Positions 1-8,440 of a stretch of DNA of 64,000 nt are shown here, piece by piece. Below the pieces are notes generated by a model, which saw nothing but the letters and a program-made list of their open reading frames with translations, was not told the DNA's origin and searched no databases. This DNA comes from Flavimobilis sp052324925 (lineage in GTDB: Bacteria > Actinomycetota > Actinomycetes > Actinomycetales > Cellulomonadaceae): NCBI GenBank assembly GCA_052324925.1, contig JBQPRE010000004.1, one strand, 5' to 3'. How positions within the stretch are numbered: the first letter of the stretch is position 1; each line of letters opens with the position of its first letter. A program made the position numbers and the translations under genes.

Positions 1-2
1 GG

Positions 3-3000
3 GCCGGATGGGCGCAGACCAACGTCCACTACGGAGTCGACGGGCAGCAGTGGACGAGCGTCCCCGGCACACCCATGGACCGCGCATGCGCGGGCTGGAG
101 CAAGAAGGAGATTCCGCTCGGCGTGGGAGCGGGCGCCCAGGTCACGTTCAACAACGGATCTGGCACCTGGGACAACAACGCCGGGAAGAACTACCGGACG
201 GCCTCCGGCACCTATGTCTGGCACGACGGCGTCCTTGCGCCCGGCGCCGACCCCTGCAAGAACGCGACGAAGAACACCGCGACCTTGTTCTACAAGACCA
301 CCTGGGCCAAGCCGAAGATCCACTTCCGCGTCGGCTCCGGCGCATGGACCGCCGTGCCCGGGGTCGACATGACGCCGGCGTGCGAGGGCTGGTTCAGCAC
401 GACGATCGACCTCGGAACCGCGACGGGTGGGACGCTCGTCTTCAACGACGGATCCGGCACCTGGGACAACAACGGGGGCCGGAACTACACGTACGCCGCA
501 GGCACGCAGCTCGTCCACGACGGCGCACTCGCCGTCGGAGCCGATCCGTGCGGACCTGAGCCGGACCCGACGCCCACGCCGACCGCCGAGCCCACGGACG
601 AGCCCACGGACGAGCCCACCGCTCAGCCCGCCGCCGCCACGGTCTTCTACGCGACGACGTGGACGAAGCCCAAAATCCACTTCCGCGTCGGCTCCGGCGC
701 ATGGACCGCCGTGCCCGGGGTCGACATGACGCCGGCGTGCGAGGGCTGGTTCAGCACGACGATCGACCTCGGAACCGCGACGGGTGGGACGCTCGTCTTC
801 AACGACGGATCCGGCACCTGGGACAACAACGGGGGCCGGAACTACACGTACGCCGCGGGCACGCAGCTCGTCCACGACGGCGCCCTCGCCGTCGGAGCCG
901 ACCCGTGCGTCGACGTCCCGGAGCCGGAGCCAGACACCCTGGCCCCGAGCGTGCCGCAGGGAGTCGTCGCAGTTGCCGACGGCACACGCACCACTGTCTC
1001 GTGGCGGGCGTCGAACGACGACGTCGAGGTCGCCGGCTACCGCGTCGTCCGTACCGGCGGCGCCGGGGCCGTGACGCGTGATGTCACGTCGCTCTCGGCA
1101 ACCGACACCGGCCTGTTGGCCGAGACTCGCTACAGCTACACGGTCGCGGCGTTCGACGCCGCGGGCAATGTCTCGGCGGCAAGCGCGCCCGCCGCTGTCA
1201 CGACCGGCGCCGCGCCCACCGCTCCTAAGGGGGGCACGCCGCTCGGCGGTGACCCGCGCGAGGACTCGATCTACTTCGTCATGACCGCCCGGTTCAACGA
1301 CGGTGACGTGACAAACAACCGTGGCGGTTCCCAGCATGTGAGCTCGGGCAACGCGGCGAACGACGACCCCATGTTCCGAGGCGACTTCCTCGGGCTCGTC
1401 GAGAAGCTCGACTACATCAAGGGCCTCGGCTTCTCCGCCATCTGGATCACACCTGTCGTCCTCAACCGGTCAGACTACGACTTCCACGGCTACCACGGCT
1501 GGGACTTCTACCGAGTCGACCCGCGCCTGGAGTCGGCGGGCGCCAGCTACCAGGACCTCATCGACGCCGCGCACGCCAAGGGCATCAAGATCTACCAGGA
1601 CGTGGTCTACAACCACTCCTCGCGCTGGGGTGCCAAGGGACTGTTCACACCCACGGTGTGGGGCGACTCGAACAGCGAGTGGAACTGGTTCTACTCGAAG
1701 AAGGAGCCGGGACGAGAGTACGACCCGCTCGACGAGCACCAGGGCGACGACCCGGCACTGACGCCTGCGCAGAACGCGCTCGCCAAGGGACGCACGTACA
1801 ACGGCGACCTGTGGTCAGCAGTGGCACCTTCAGGCACGAGCTGCCCACGGTTCGGGCAGCCCACAGGCAAGTTCTCCAAGGAGGGGTTCGCGCTCCATGA
1901 GTGCCAGTGGCCGTCGCCGACGGCCGGCATGTTCCCCGCCAAGAACTTCCACCAGTGCTGGATCGGCAACTGGGAAGGAAAGGACGCCCAGGACTGCTGG
2001 ATCCACGAGGATCTCGCGGACTTCAACACGGAGGACGCAGAGACTCGCCAGTACCTCATCGACGCCTACAACAGCTACATCGACATGGGCGTCGACGGCT
2101 TCCGCATCGACACCGCCGTCCACATCCCGCGCGTCATGTGGAACCGCTACTTCCTGCCAGCGATCCAGGAGCACGCAACCTCGGTCCACGGCGAGAAGGG
2201 CAAGGACTTCTACGTCTTCGGCGAGGTCGCCCAGTTCGTTCACGACAAGTGGAACCGCGGCTCCGTCAACCACTCGGCGCCCTTCTACACGTGGAAGGAG
2301 CGCAAGGAGTACTCCCTCGATGACGTGGTCGCCGCGGCGGAGCAGTTCGCGTGGGAGAACCTCCAGGGGCCCGCCGGTCAACCGACATCGACCAACGCGG
2401 TCCTCGCGGGAGCCGACGGCAACACGTATCACGCGCCCGACCACTCGAAGTTCTCAGGCATGAACGTCATCGACATGCGCATGCACATGAACTTCGGTGA
2501 GGCGAGCTCCGCCTTCTGGAACGGCAAGGACTCGGACGACGCGTACAACGACGCAACGTACAACACGGTCTACGTCGACTCCCACGACTACGGACCCAAC
2601 AAGTCGAGCGTCCGCTACGACGGTGGGACCGATGCCTGGGCCGAGAACATGTCGCTCATGTGGACGTTCCGCGGAATCCCGACGCTCTACTACGGGTCCG
2701 AGATCGAGTTCCAGGCCGGCAAGCAGATCGACTGCGGCCCGTCCTGCCCGCTTGCGTCGACCGGACGTGCGTACTTCGGCGACCACCTCGAAGGCTCGGT
2801 CAAGGCCTCGGACTTCGGCGTCGTCTCTGCGGCGTCGGGTGCGGTCGCTACGACGCTGCAGCAGCCGCTCGTCAAGCACGTCCAGCGACTCAACCTCGTC
2901 AGGCGTGCGGTTCCTGCGCTCCAGAAGGGGCAGTACTCGACGCAGAACGTTGACGGCGGGATGGCGTACAAGCGCCGCTACACGGCTCCGGGCGTCGACA

Positions 3001-3215
3001 GCTTCGTGCTCGTCACCGTCTCCGGCTCGGCCACGTTCCGCTCGATCCCGAACGGCACGTACGTCGACGCTGTGACCGGTGACCGCAAGGTCGTCACGGA
3101 CGGGACGCTCACCGCGAGCCTCTCGGGCAAGGGCAACATGCGCGCCTATGTGCTCGACACGGCGACGACGCCCGCGCCCGGCAAGATCGGGCAGGCAGGT
3201 CCATACCTGCGCTGA
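3..3215 (+). CDS. Secreted multidomain GH13 alpha-amylase, 5' end missing
   Basis: Endo-acting starch hydrolase, probably exported; the frame is open to the window edge, so start and signal peptide are missing. Domains in order: three CBM25/CBM53-like starch-binding modules (about 3-285, 290-552 and 647-909; hallmark GSGTWDNN), a PT/EP-rich linker between modules two and three, a fibronectin III domain (about 930-1215), then a GH13 barrel with C-terminal beta domain. Catalytic motifs are visible: DVVYNHSS (region I), GFRIDTAVH with nucleophile Asp at 2109-2111, FGEVAQ with acid/base Glu at 2223-2225, and VDSHD with Asp at 2586-2588. The protein stops shortly after the beta domain, with no sortase or SLH anchor. 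Modules two and three are almost identical in DNA. The exact GH13 subfamily cannot be decided by eye. Confidence 0.93.
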   Translation, partial: AGWAQTNVHYGVDGQQWTSVPGTPMDRACAGWSKKEIPLGVGAGAQVTFNNGSGTWDNNAGKNYRTASGTYVWHDGVLAPGADPCKNATKNTATLFYKTTWAKPKIHFRVGSGAWTAVPGVDMTPACEGWFSTTIDLGTATGGTLVFNDGSGTWDNNGGRNYTYAAGTQLVHDGALAVGADPCGPEPDPTPTPTAEPTDEPTDEPTAQPAAATVFYATTWTKPKIHFRVGSGAWTAVPGVDMTPACEGWFSTTIDLGTATGGTLVFNDGSGTWDNNGGRNYTYAAGTQLVHDGALAVGADPCVDVPEPEPDTLAPSVPQGVVAVADGTRTTVSWRASNDDVEVAGYRVVRTGGAGAVTRDVTSLSATDTGLLAETRYSYTVAAFDAAGNVSAASAPAAVTTGAAPTAPKGGTPLGGDPREDSIYFVMTARFNDGDVTNNRGGSQHVSSGNAANDDPMFRGDFLGLVEKLDYIKGLGFSAIWITPVVLNRSDYDFHGYHGWDFYRVDPRLESAGASYQDLIDAAHAKGIKIYQDVVYNHSSRWGAKGLFTPTVWGDSNSEWNWFYSKKEPGREYDPLDEHQGDDPALTPAQNALAKGRTYNGDLWSAVAPSGTSCPRFGQPTGKFSKEGFALHECQWPSPTAGMFPAKNFHQCWIGNWEGKDAQDCWIHEDLADFNTEDAETRQYLIDAYNSYIDMGVDGFRIDTAVHIPRVMWNRYFLPAIQEHATSVHGEKGKDFYVFGEVAQFVHDKWNRGSVNHSAPFYTWKERKEYSLDDVVAAAEQFAWENLQGPAGQPTSTNAVLAGADGNTYHAPDHSKFSGMNVIDMRMHMNFGEASSAFWNGKDSDDAYNDATYNTVYVDSHDYGPNKSSVRYDGGTDAWAENMSLMWTFRGIPTLYYGSEIEFQAGKQIDCGPSCPLASTGRAYFGDHLEGSVKASDFGVVSAASGAVATTLQQPLVKHVQRLNLVRRAVPALQKGQYSTQNVDGGMAYKRRYTAPGVDSFVLVTVSGSATFRSIPNGTYVDAVTGDRKVVTDGTLTASLSGKGNMRAYVLDTATTPAPGKIGQAGPYLR
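318..499 (+). repeat. Starch-binding module direct repeat, copy 1
   Basis: Identical base for base to 675-856, at an offset of 357 nt. Beyond it the two copies differ at only 500, 527 and 545 up to about 549. It encodes the core of the second starch-binding module and points to a recent in-gene duplication or gene conversion. Confidence 0.95.
675..856 (+). repeat. Starch-binding module direct repeat, copy 2
   Basis: Second copy of the 182-nt identical block, encoding the core of the third module. It is in frame with copy 1 (357 nt = 119 codons), so recombination between the copies would remove one module plus the linker without a frameshift. Confidence 0.95.
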
Positions 3216-3229
3216 CCTGACTGCGCGAT

Positions 3230-3275
3230 GGCAGCGGTGCCGCCCTCCGCTCACCACGGGGGTGGCACCGCTGCC
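3230..3275 (+). terminator. Hairpin after the amylase gene
   Basis: A perfect 12-bp inverted repeat (ggcagcggtgcc / ggcaccgctgcc) with a 22-nt loop begins 15 nt after the stop codon. No U-run follows, as is common in high-GC actinobacteria. The rest of 3276-3377 should hold the promoter of the next gene. Confidence 0.65.
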
Positions 3276-3377
3276 CATGTGCGGCTCAGACGCACTAGTG
3301 TGTGACCACTCATACCGGTGCCAGCGCACCCGGGTCGTCCGGTCGCGGACTCTGGGGAGCGTCAACAGGGGGATCAC

Positions 3378-5384
3378 ATGCATCGTCGGACTTGGGCCGC
3401 CACGTGCGCGCTCGCACTCACTCTTGCGGGGGTTCCCGCGCTCACGGCGGCGGCGGCGCCTGCCGTCACGTCTCCGGCCCGGTCGGCCGCGACCGCGACG
3501 CCGCACACGTCGGCGCTCGTGCGCGGGACGCTCGTCGCGACCCTGGGCTCGGGCCGCGACTCCGAGGGTCGCCCCGTCGAGACGCGCACGCTCGGGGTCC
3601 GGACCCGCGGCGGTGACGTCGTCCGTCTCGAACCGGGCACGTCGTCGGCGGTTCTCGACGGGGCCCGTCCGGGTGACCTCGTCGCGGTCCGTGTCGGGGC
3701 ACCGGCGGGCGCGTCAGTCGCTGAGCTGCGAGCCTCGAGCGCCGACGAGCCCGGCCGTGCCCTCACCGGGCACGGGGAGCTGCGCGCGCACACGGTCCGC
3801 GTCCTCGAGAACGCACCCACGGCCGCGGCGGCCCCGAAGAAGGGCGTCCACTCCGCCTATCTCGTGCGCGTCGACGACGCGGCCGCGACGGGCGAGTTCA
3901 CGATGGCCGAGGGGCGTGCGGCGGTCGCGCGTGGCGGTGCGTACTGGCGCACCGAGTCCGGCGGCATCGTCTCGGGACTCACGATCCGCGGCGAGAGAAC
4001 GATGGTGACGGCCGACGTCTGCTCCGAGATGTCCGACGGTGGGTACTTCGACGTGTGGACCCGCGCGCAGGAGCTCTTCGGGGACTCCCTGCCCTCGACC
4101 GCGGCACGCATGCACATCATCGTCATGCTTCCGCGCTCGTGCTTCACCGATGGCTGGATCCGCTGGACCGGCCTCGCCACGGTCGGCGCAGGGCTGAGCT
4201 CGGGAGGGCTGGTCTTCCTCGCGGAGGACGATGCGCACACCGTCGCGCACGAGCTCGGCCACAACTTGGGCCTCGGCCACGCGAACCTCGTGACGAGCGA
4301 GGGTGTGCACGAGTACGGCGGGGTGCACTCCGTGATGGGCGCGGGCACGATGAGTGGGACCCACTATGCGCCGCCCGCACTCGACCCTGGGTTCCAGGCT
4401 GCTCTCAACATCCTGCCCGCTCACCGGGTGACCGTCGGCAAGCCGGGTGCGCCGACCGTGCTGCGGACGGTCTCGGGCACGAACGCTCGGACGCTCCGCT
4501 TCGCCGACGGTGAGGGCGGTCTCTTCTACGCGGAGCTCCGCGATGGCTCCGGCCGCGATGCGAGGACGTTCTATGCCTCGGACGAGGCCTACGGCCCGGG
4601 CTACGACCACGGGACGGGCGTGCGGTTCTCGACCGTTCAGCTCGACTCGCAGGAGACCCCCGCGCTCTACACGCTCGGCGGCATCGCCGACGGCATCGAG
4701 TGGTCGACCGTGCGCCCAGGAGAGAACGTCCGCCTTGGCGTCGTCGATCGCGTCGTCTCCGTGACATCGATGTCGGCAGGGTCCGCCGTCATCGCGTTCT
4801 CGGCTCCGACCGCGTCACGCGCGGGCCTCTCGAAGCTCTCGGTGCGCTACGGGAAGAAGACCAGGGTCACGGCCAAGGTGACGGGCGGCTCGGCCCCGCA
4901 GGGCGTCGTGAAGTTCTTCGCGGGCAAGCGCCATGTGGCGACGGGCGCGGTCGCCGCCGACGGACGGGTCTCAGCGACCCTGCCCGCGAACATCCGCCCG
5001 GGTCGGCAGGTCATCACTGCGCGGTACGAGGGCGACGTCATGCTCAAGGTCTCTCGCGGCAAGCGGACCATCAAGGTCGCCAAGGGTAGGACGAGCCTCA
5101 CGGTGTCGAAGTCCTCCAAGGTCCGTCGCGGCGCCAAGGCCACGATGACCGTGCGCCTCGCAACCGTCGCGGGGACCGCGCCGCGAGGGACCGTGCGGGC
5201 CAAGGTCGGGTCGCGGTACGTGTCCGCGCCCGCCAAGGTCATCCGCTCGGGCTCCAGGTGGATCGCGAAGGTGCGGACCACCGCGCTTCCTCGCGGCAAG
5301 GTGAAGCTCGTCTACAAGCCGTCCCGATCTGCTGGTCAGCGGCTCACGAGCGTGACGGTGTCGTCGGGTCGCACGGCACGCTGA
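3378..5384 (+). CDS. Secreted zinc metalloprotease with two C-terminal Ig-like domains
   Basis: Predicted extracellular peptidase of 668 residues. The ATG at 3378 is preferred because a purine-rich AGGGGG lies 6 nt upstream and a signal peptide follows at once (basic MHRR, hydrophobic core, Ala-rich cleavage zone near residues 24-28). The catalytic zinc site is HELGHNLGLGH at residues 291-301 (His291, Glu292, His295, His301), followed by a Met-turn-like SVMG at 318-321. This is the metzincin pattern of reprolysin/gametolysin-type enzymes (M12B/M11-like). Two Lys/Arg-rich Ig-like repeats of about 85-95 residues fill the last third and resemble Big_3/Big_5 adhesion modules. The region between signal and catalytic domain may be a propeptide. 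It probably has its own promoter in 3276-3377. Substrate unknown. Confidence 0.85.
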   Translation: MHRRTWAATCALALTLAGVPALTAAAAPAVTSPARSAATATPHTSALVRGTLVATLGSGRDSEGRPVETRTLGVRTRGGDVVRLEPGTSSAVLDGARPGDLVAVRVGAPAGASVAELRASSADEPGRALTGHGELRAHTVRVLENAPTAAAAPKKGVHSAYLVRVDDAAATGEFTMAEGRAAVARGGAYWRTESGGIVSGLTIRGERTMVTADVCSEMSDGGYFDVWTRAQELFGDSLPSTAARMHIIVMLPRSCFTDGWIRWTGLATVGAGLSSGGLVFLAEDDAHTVAHELGHNLGLGHANLVTSEGVHEYGGVHSVMGAGTMSGTHYAPPALDPGFQAALNILPAHRVTVGKPGAPTVLRTVSGTNARTLRFADGEGGLFYAELRDGSGRDARTFYASDEAYGPGYDHGTGVRFSTVQLDSQETPALYTLGGIADGIEWSTVRPGENVRLGVVDRVVSVTSMSAGSAVIAFSAPTASRAGLSKLSVRYGKKTRVTAKVTGGSAPQGVVKFFAGKRHVATGAVAADGRVSATLPANIRPGRQVITARYEGDVMLKVSRGKRTIKVAKGRTSLTVSKSSKVRRGAKATMTVRLATVAGTAPRGTVRAKVGSRYVSAPAKVIRSGSRWIAKVRTTALPRGKVKLVYKPSRSAGQRLTSVTVSSGRTAR

Positions 5385-5420
5385 CGACCGTCGGCGCCCG
5401 TCCCGGTCCCTCGCAGCGCA

Positions 5421-5460
5421 CGACGCGGGCCCCTCACCACAGGGTGAGGGGCCCGCGTCG
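5421..5460. terminator. Bidirectional terminator, 18-bp perfect stem
   Basis: Arms 5421-5438 and 5443-5460 pair perfectly around the tetraloop ACAG, and TT follows on the plus strand. It sits between the convergent stops of the metalloprotease gene (5384) and the minus-strand hypothetical gene (5477), so it can serve both. Confidence 0.9.
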
Positions 5461-5476
5461 TTCTCAACGGGGTGGG

Positions 5477-6070
5477 TCAGACGTAGTCCTGCATCCACTT
5501 CTGCAGGTCGTCGCGGAGCACGGACGTGAGCGAGCCCGCCGTGCCTCGTGAGTAGGTGAAGACGAGGTGGGGCGCACCCGCGATGACCTGGACCTCGAAG
5601 ATCTCTGCGCGCCGCGGGTCGCGGCACGTCGCGAGGAAGCCCTCGTGGCTCGCGGACAGGGTGATGTAGGACTCACCAGGCTTGACCCCGACGTCCGTGA
5701 GGTTCTGCCAGTGCTCCGCGTACTCGCGCGTCGTCGCGTCCCCGAAGAACTTCGAGTGCCGCGGCTTGTCGAGCTTGTGGCTGCGACCTTGCGTGTACGG
5801 AACCCACCCGCCGTCCTCGAGCAGCGCGAGGCGCGAGCCCACCATCCAGCCACGCAGGCCGGTGTCGGTGTATCGGGTGACGACGGCCTTGCCCTGGCTG
5901 TTGTCACGGGTGATGAGGATGCGACCGGGCGGGATCGTGCGCGCGATCGCCTTGGCGGTGCGCCTGAGCTCGAGCTCGAACTCGTAGAGAAGGTCGGCGC
6001 GCACGGAATCGAGCTCGGACGACCGAGGGGCTGCGGCACGGGAGGAGACGTCTTCGGCTCTCATGCCCAT
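5477..6070 (-). CDS. Conserved-looking hypothetical protein, 197 aa
   Basis: I do not recognise a family. The protein looks soluble, with no signal peptide or membrane segment. It has an amphipathic, charged N-terminal third (about residues 20-45, containing LLYEFELELRRTAKA) and then a mixed beta-rich body. Two in-frame starts lie close together, at 6070 (MGMRAED) and 6064 (MRAED); neither has a strong ribosome-binding site, so the longer one is given. It runs divergently from rnhA with about 60 bp between the starts, so the two promoters must overlap. Codon bias and third-position GC look like the neighbours. Function unknown. Confidence 0.75.
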   Translation of the reverse strand: MGMRAEDVSSRAAAPRSSELDSVRADLLYEFELELRRTAKAIARTIPPGRILITRDNSQGKAVVTRYTDTGLRGWMVGSRLALLEDGGWVPYTQGRSHKLDKPRHSKFFGDATTREYAEHWQNLTDVGVKPGESYITLSASHEGFLATCRDPRRAEIFEVQVIAGAPHLVFTYSRGTAGSLTSVLRDDLQKWMQDYV

Positions 6071-6130
6071 ACCGTAGGGCCTGCGGAGGTGGAAGCGTAA
6101 CCACCGTGACCTCACTGTGACACGACTACG

Positions 6131-6646
6131 ATGGCTCCCATGCCTGCCGCCCCTCTCGAACCCGTCGTCGATGCTCTCCCGGACGTCCGTCCGGACGCGA
6201 GCGAGCCCCTTCCCGTCGTCGACATGTGGACGGACGGAGCCTGCAAGGGCAACCCCGGGGTCGGCGGGTGGGGCGTGCTCATGCGGTCGAACGGGCACGA
6301 GCGCGAGCTGTGGGGCGGTGAGGCGGCGACGACCAACAACCGCATGGAGCTGTTCGCAGCGGTCGAGGGCCTGCGTGCGCTCAACCGCCGCTGCTCCGTC
6401 ACGCTCCACGTCGACTCGACGTACGTGATGAAGGGCATGTCGCAGTGGATTCACGGCTGGCGCCGCAACGGGTGGCGTACGGCTGACAAGAAGCCCGTGA
6501 AGAACGCGGACCTGTGGCAGCTGCTCGAAGCCCAGGTGGCGCGCCACGACGTCACGTGGGCGTGGGTCAAGGGACATGCGGGGGACCCCGGCAACGAGCG
6601 GGCTGACCAGCTCGCCAACCGCGGCGTCGACGAGGTCCGCCGCTAG
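6131..6646 (+). CDS. rnhA: Ribonuclease HI
   Basis: Endonuclease that cuts the RNA strand of RNA-DNA hybrids (R-loops, replication primers). The protein is 171 residues, with an N-terminal extension of about 30 residues before the RNase H fold. The catalytic carboxylates fit type 1 spacing exactly: Asp35 (TDGACKGNPG), Glu73 (NRMEL), Asp95 (HVDSTY), His149 (KGHAGD) and Asp159 (NERADQ). The basic handle region is also present (WIHGWRRNGW). The start could be ATG 6131 or ATG 6140; the upstream one is given. It converges with mqo across about 50 bp in which I see only a 14-bp direct repeat (6658-6671 and 6692-6705) and no strong terminator. Confidence 0.96.
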   Translation: MAPMPAAPLEPVVDALPDVRPDASEPLPVVDMWTDGACKGNPGVGGWGVLMRSNGHERELWGGEAATTNNRMELFAAVEGLRALNRRCSVTLHVDSTYVMKGMSQWIHGWRRNGWRTADKKPVKNADLWQLLEAQVARHDVTWAWVKGHAGDPGNERADQLANRGVDEVRR

Positions 6647-6695
6647 GCGTCGCGACCCGTCTCAGGCGTCGCCCTGCGAGGCGCCGTGACGCGTC

Positions 6696-8195
6696 TCAGG
6701 CGTCGTTCGCCCCGACCTCGTCGAGCTCGGCGAGCGCGGTGAGCGTGTCGCGCTCGGCGGGCGTGTCCCAGCTCTCGGCCGAGAGCGAGGGTGCGATCGC
6801 GCCTAGGCGCGGGCGCCAGTCGGCGAGGCGGTCCGGGAAGCACCGCTCGAGGACGTCGACCATCGCCCACGCGGCGGTCGACGCACCCGGCGAGGCACCG
6901 AGAAGGCCGGCGATCGTGCCGTCGGCGCCCGTGACGACGTCGGTCCCGAACTCGAGGCGACCGCCCTTGGCGGAGTCGCGCTTCATCACCTGCACACGCT
7001 GGCCAGCGGTGATGAGCTCCCAGTCCTCGGGGCGGGCCGTCGGCATGAACTGCCGCAGCGAGCGGAACTTGGCATCCTTCGACTTGGTCACCTCGGAGAC
7101 GAGGTAGGCCGTGAGGTCCATGTTGTCGAGGCCGGCGCCCGCCATCGTCACGATGTTGCCGAGGCGGATCGAGGCGAACAGGTCGAGGAGCGAGCCGCGC
7201 TTGAGGTACTTCGTCGAGAAGCCCGCGTACGGGCCGAACATGAGGGAGGTCTGACCGTCGACGACGCGTGTGTCGAGGTGCGGAACCGACATCGGCGGCG
7301 CGCCGACGTCGGCCTTGCCGTAGACCTTGGCGTGGTGCTGGGCGACGATCTCGGGGTTGGTCGTCCTGAGGAACTGTCCCGAGATGGGGAAGCCGCCGTA
7401 GCCCTTGATCTCGGGGATCCCGGACTTCTGCAGGAGGGGCAGGGCCCCGCCGCCGGCCCCGACGAAGACGAAGCGGGCATTGATCGTGCGGACCGGGTCC
7501 TTGGCGTTCCACGAGGTGTCGCGCACCTTGACGTCCCACGTGCCCTCGGACCGGCGGCGCAGACCGCGGACCTCGTGCTGCGTCGAGAGCTTTGCCCCGC
7601 GCCCCACGAGGTGGGTGAGCATGGAGCGCGTGAGCGATCCGAAGTCGACGTCGGTGCCCGACGTGGCGCGCGTCGCCGCGATGGGCTCGTCGCCGTCGCG
7701 GTCGGCGACGAGGAGAGGGGCCCACTCGGCGATGACCGCGGGATCCGTGGTGAACTCGAGATCGGAGAAGAGGGGGTGCGCGCTGAGGGCGGCGTGGCGG
7801 CGGCGCAGGTAGTCGACGTTGGCCTCGCCGCGCACGAACGTCATGTGCGGGGTGCGGCTCATGTAGCTCGACTGCTCGGGGAGCATGCCCGCAGCGGTGA
7901 GGTGGTGCCAGAACTCGCGAGAGACCTGGAACTGCTCGTTGACCTTCACGGCCTTGCTCGTGTCGATCGAGCCGTCGGGGCGTTCTGGCGTGTAGTTGAG
8001 CTCGCACAGCGCGGCATGTCCCGTGCCCGCGTTATTCCACGGGTTCGACGACTCCAGCGCAACCTCGTCGAGGCGTTCGAGAATCTCGATCGTCCACGTC
8101 GGCTCGAGCAACGAGATGAGCGTTCCGAGGGTTGCGCTCATGATTCCGCCGCCGACGAGGACGACGTCCACTGTGTTCTTCTTCGTCCGGTCCAC
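6696..8195 (-). CDS. mqo: Malate:quinone oxidoreductase
   Basis: FAD-dependent peripheral membrane enzyme oxidising L-malate to oxaloacetate and passing electrons to (mena)quinone. It replaces or supplements NAD-linked malate dehydrogenase in many actinobacteria. The GTG at 8195 gives 499 residues, the usual family length, and places the dinucleotide-binding VLVGGGIMS near residues 12-20. Other family stretches seen are NPWNNAGTGHAALCE, GAGGGALPLLQKSGI, GGFPISGQF, and the C-terminal GASPGASTAAWAM. A longer reading to 8363 is possible but adds a non-conserved tail. It is divergent from the phosphoesterase gene at 8441; the 245-bp space between them holds no other gene and should carry both promoters. 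Confidence 0.96.
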   Translation of the reverse strand: MDRTKKNTVDVVLVGGGIMSATLGTLISLLEPTWTIEILERLDEVALESSNPWNNAGTGHAALCELNYTPERPDGSIDTSKAVKVNEQFQVSREFWHHLTAAGMLPEQSSYMSRTPHMTFVRGEANVDYLRRRHAALSAHPLFSDLEFTTDPAVIAEWAPLLVADRDGDEPIAATRATSGTDVDFGSLTRSMLTHLVGRGAKLSTQHEVRGLRRRSEGTWDVKVRDTSWNAKDPVRTINARFVFVGAGGGALPLLQKSGIPEIKGYGGFPISGQFLRTTNPEIVAQHHAKVYGKADVGAPPMSVPHLDTRVVDGQTSLMFGPYAGFSTKYLKRGSLLDLFASIRLGNIVTMAGAGLDNMDLTAYLVSEVTKSKDAKFRSLRQFMPTARPEDWELITAGQRVQVMKRDSAKGGRLEFGTDVVTGADGTIAGLLGASPGASTAAWAMVDVLERCFPDRLADWRPRLGAIAPSLSAESWDTPAERDTLTALAELDEVGANDA

Positions 8196-8440
8196 GGACC
8201 GAGTGTAGGTAGGATGACTAGGACCTGAGTCCCGGTTCTCAGCATGTGTGCCGTGAGAAATCCCACTCTGCTCTCGTGCTCGCGAGCCCGTGACGCAGAG
8301 GGCATCCGTCGCCCGCGCGTGAGGAGTCCTCTCCGCGATACCGGTGTGCACGAGGCCCCGCACCCTGCCTAGGCTCGTAAGACGCGGACGTGAACCGGGG
8401 CCGCAGGCCGCCGGAGCCGCGGTGGAGAAAGGCGGGAGCG

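Noticed and set aside
2454..3506. Minus-strand frame across the end of the amylase gene
   Set aside because: No family features and it overlaps a confident GH13 domain and terminator.
6647..6695. Terminator between rnhA and mqo
   Set aside because: Only a 14-bp direct repeat and weak 5-bp pairing were found, not a credible hairpin.
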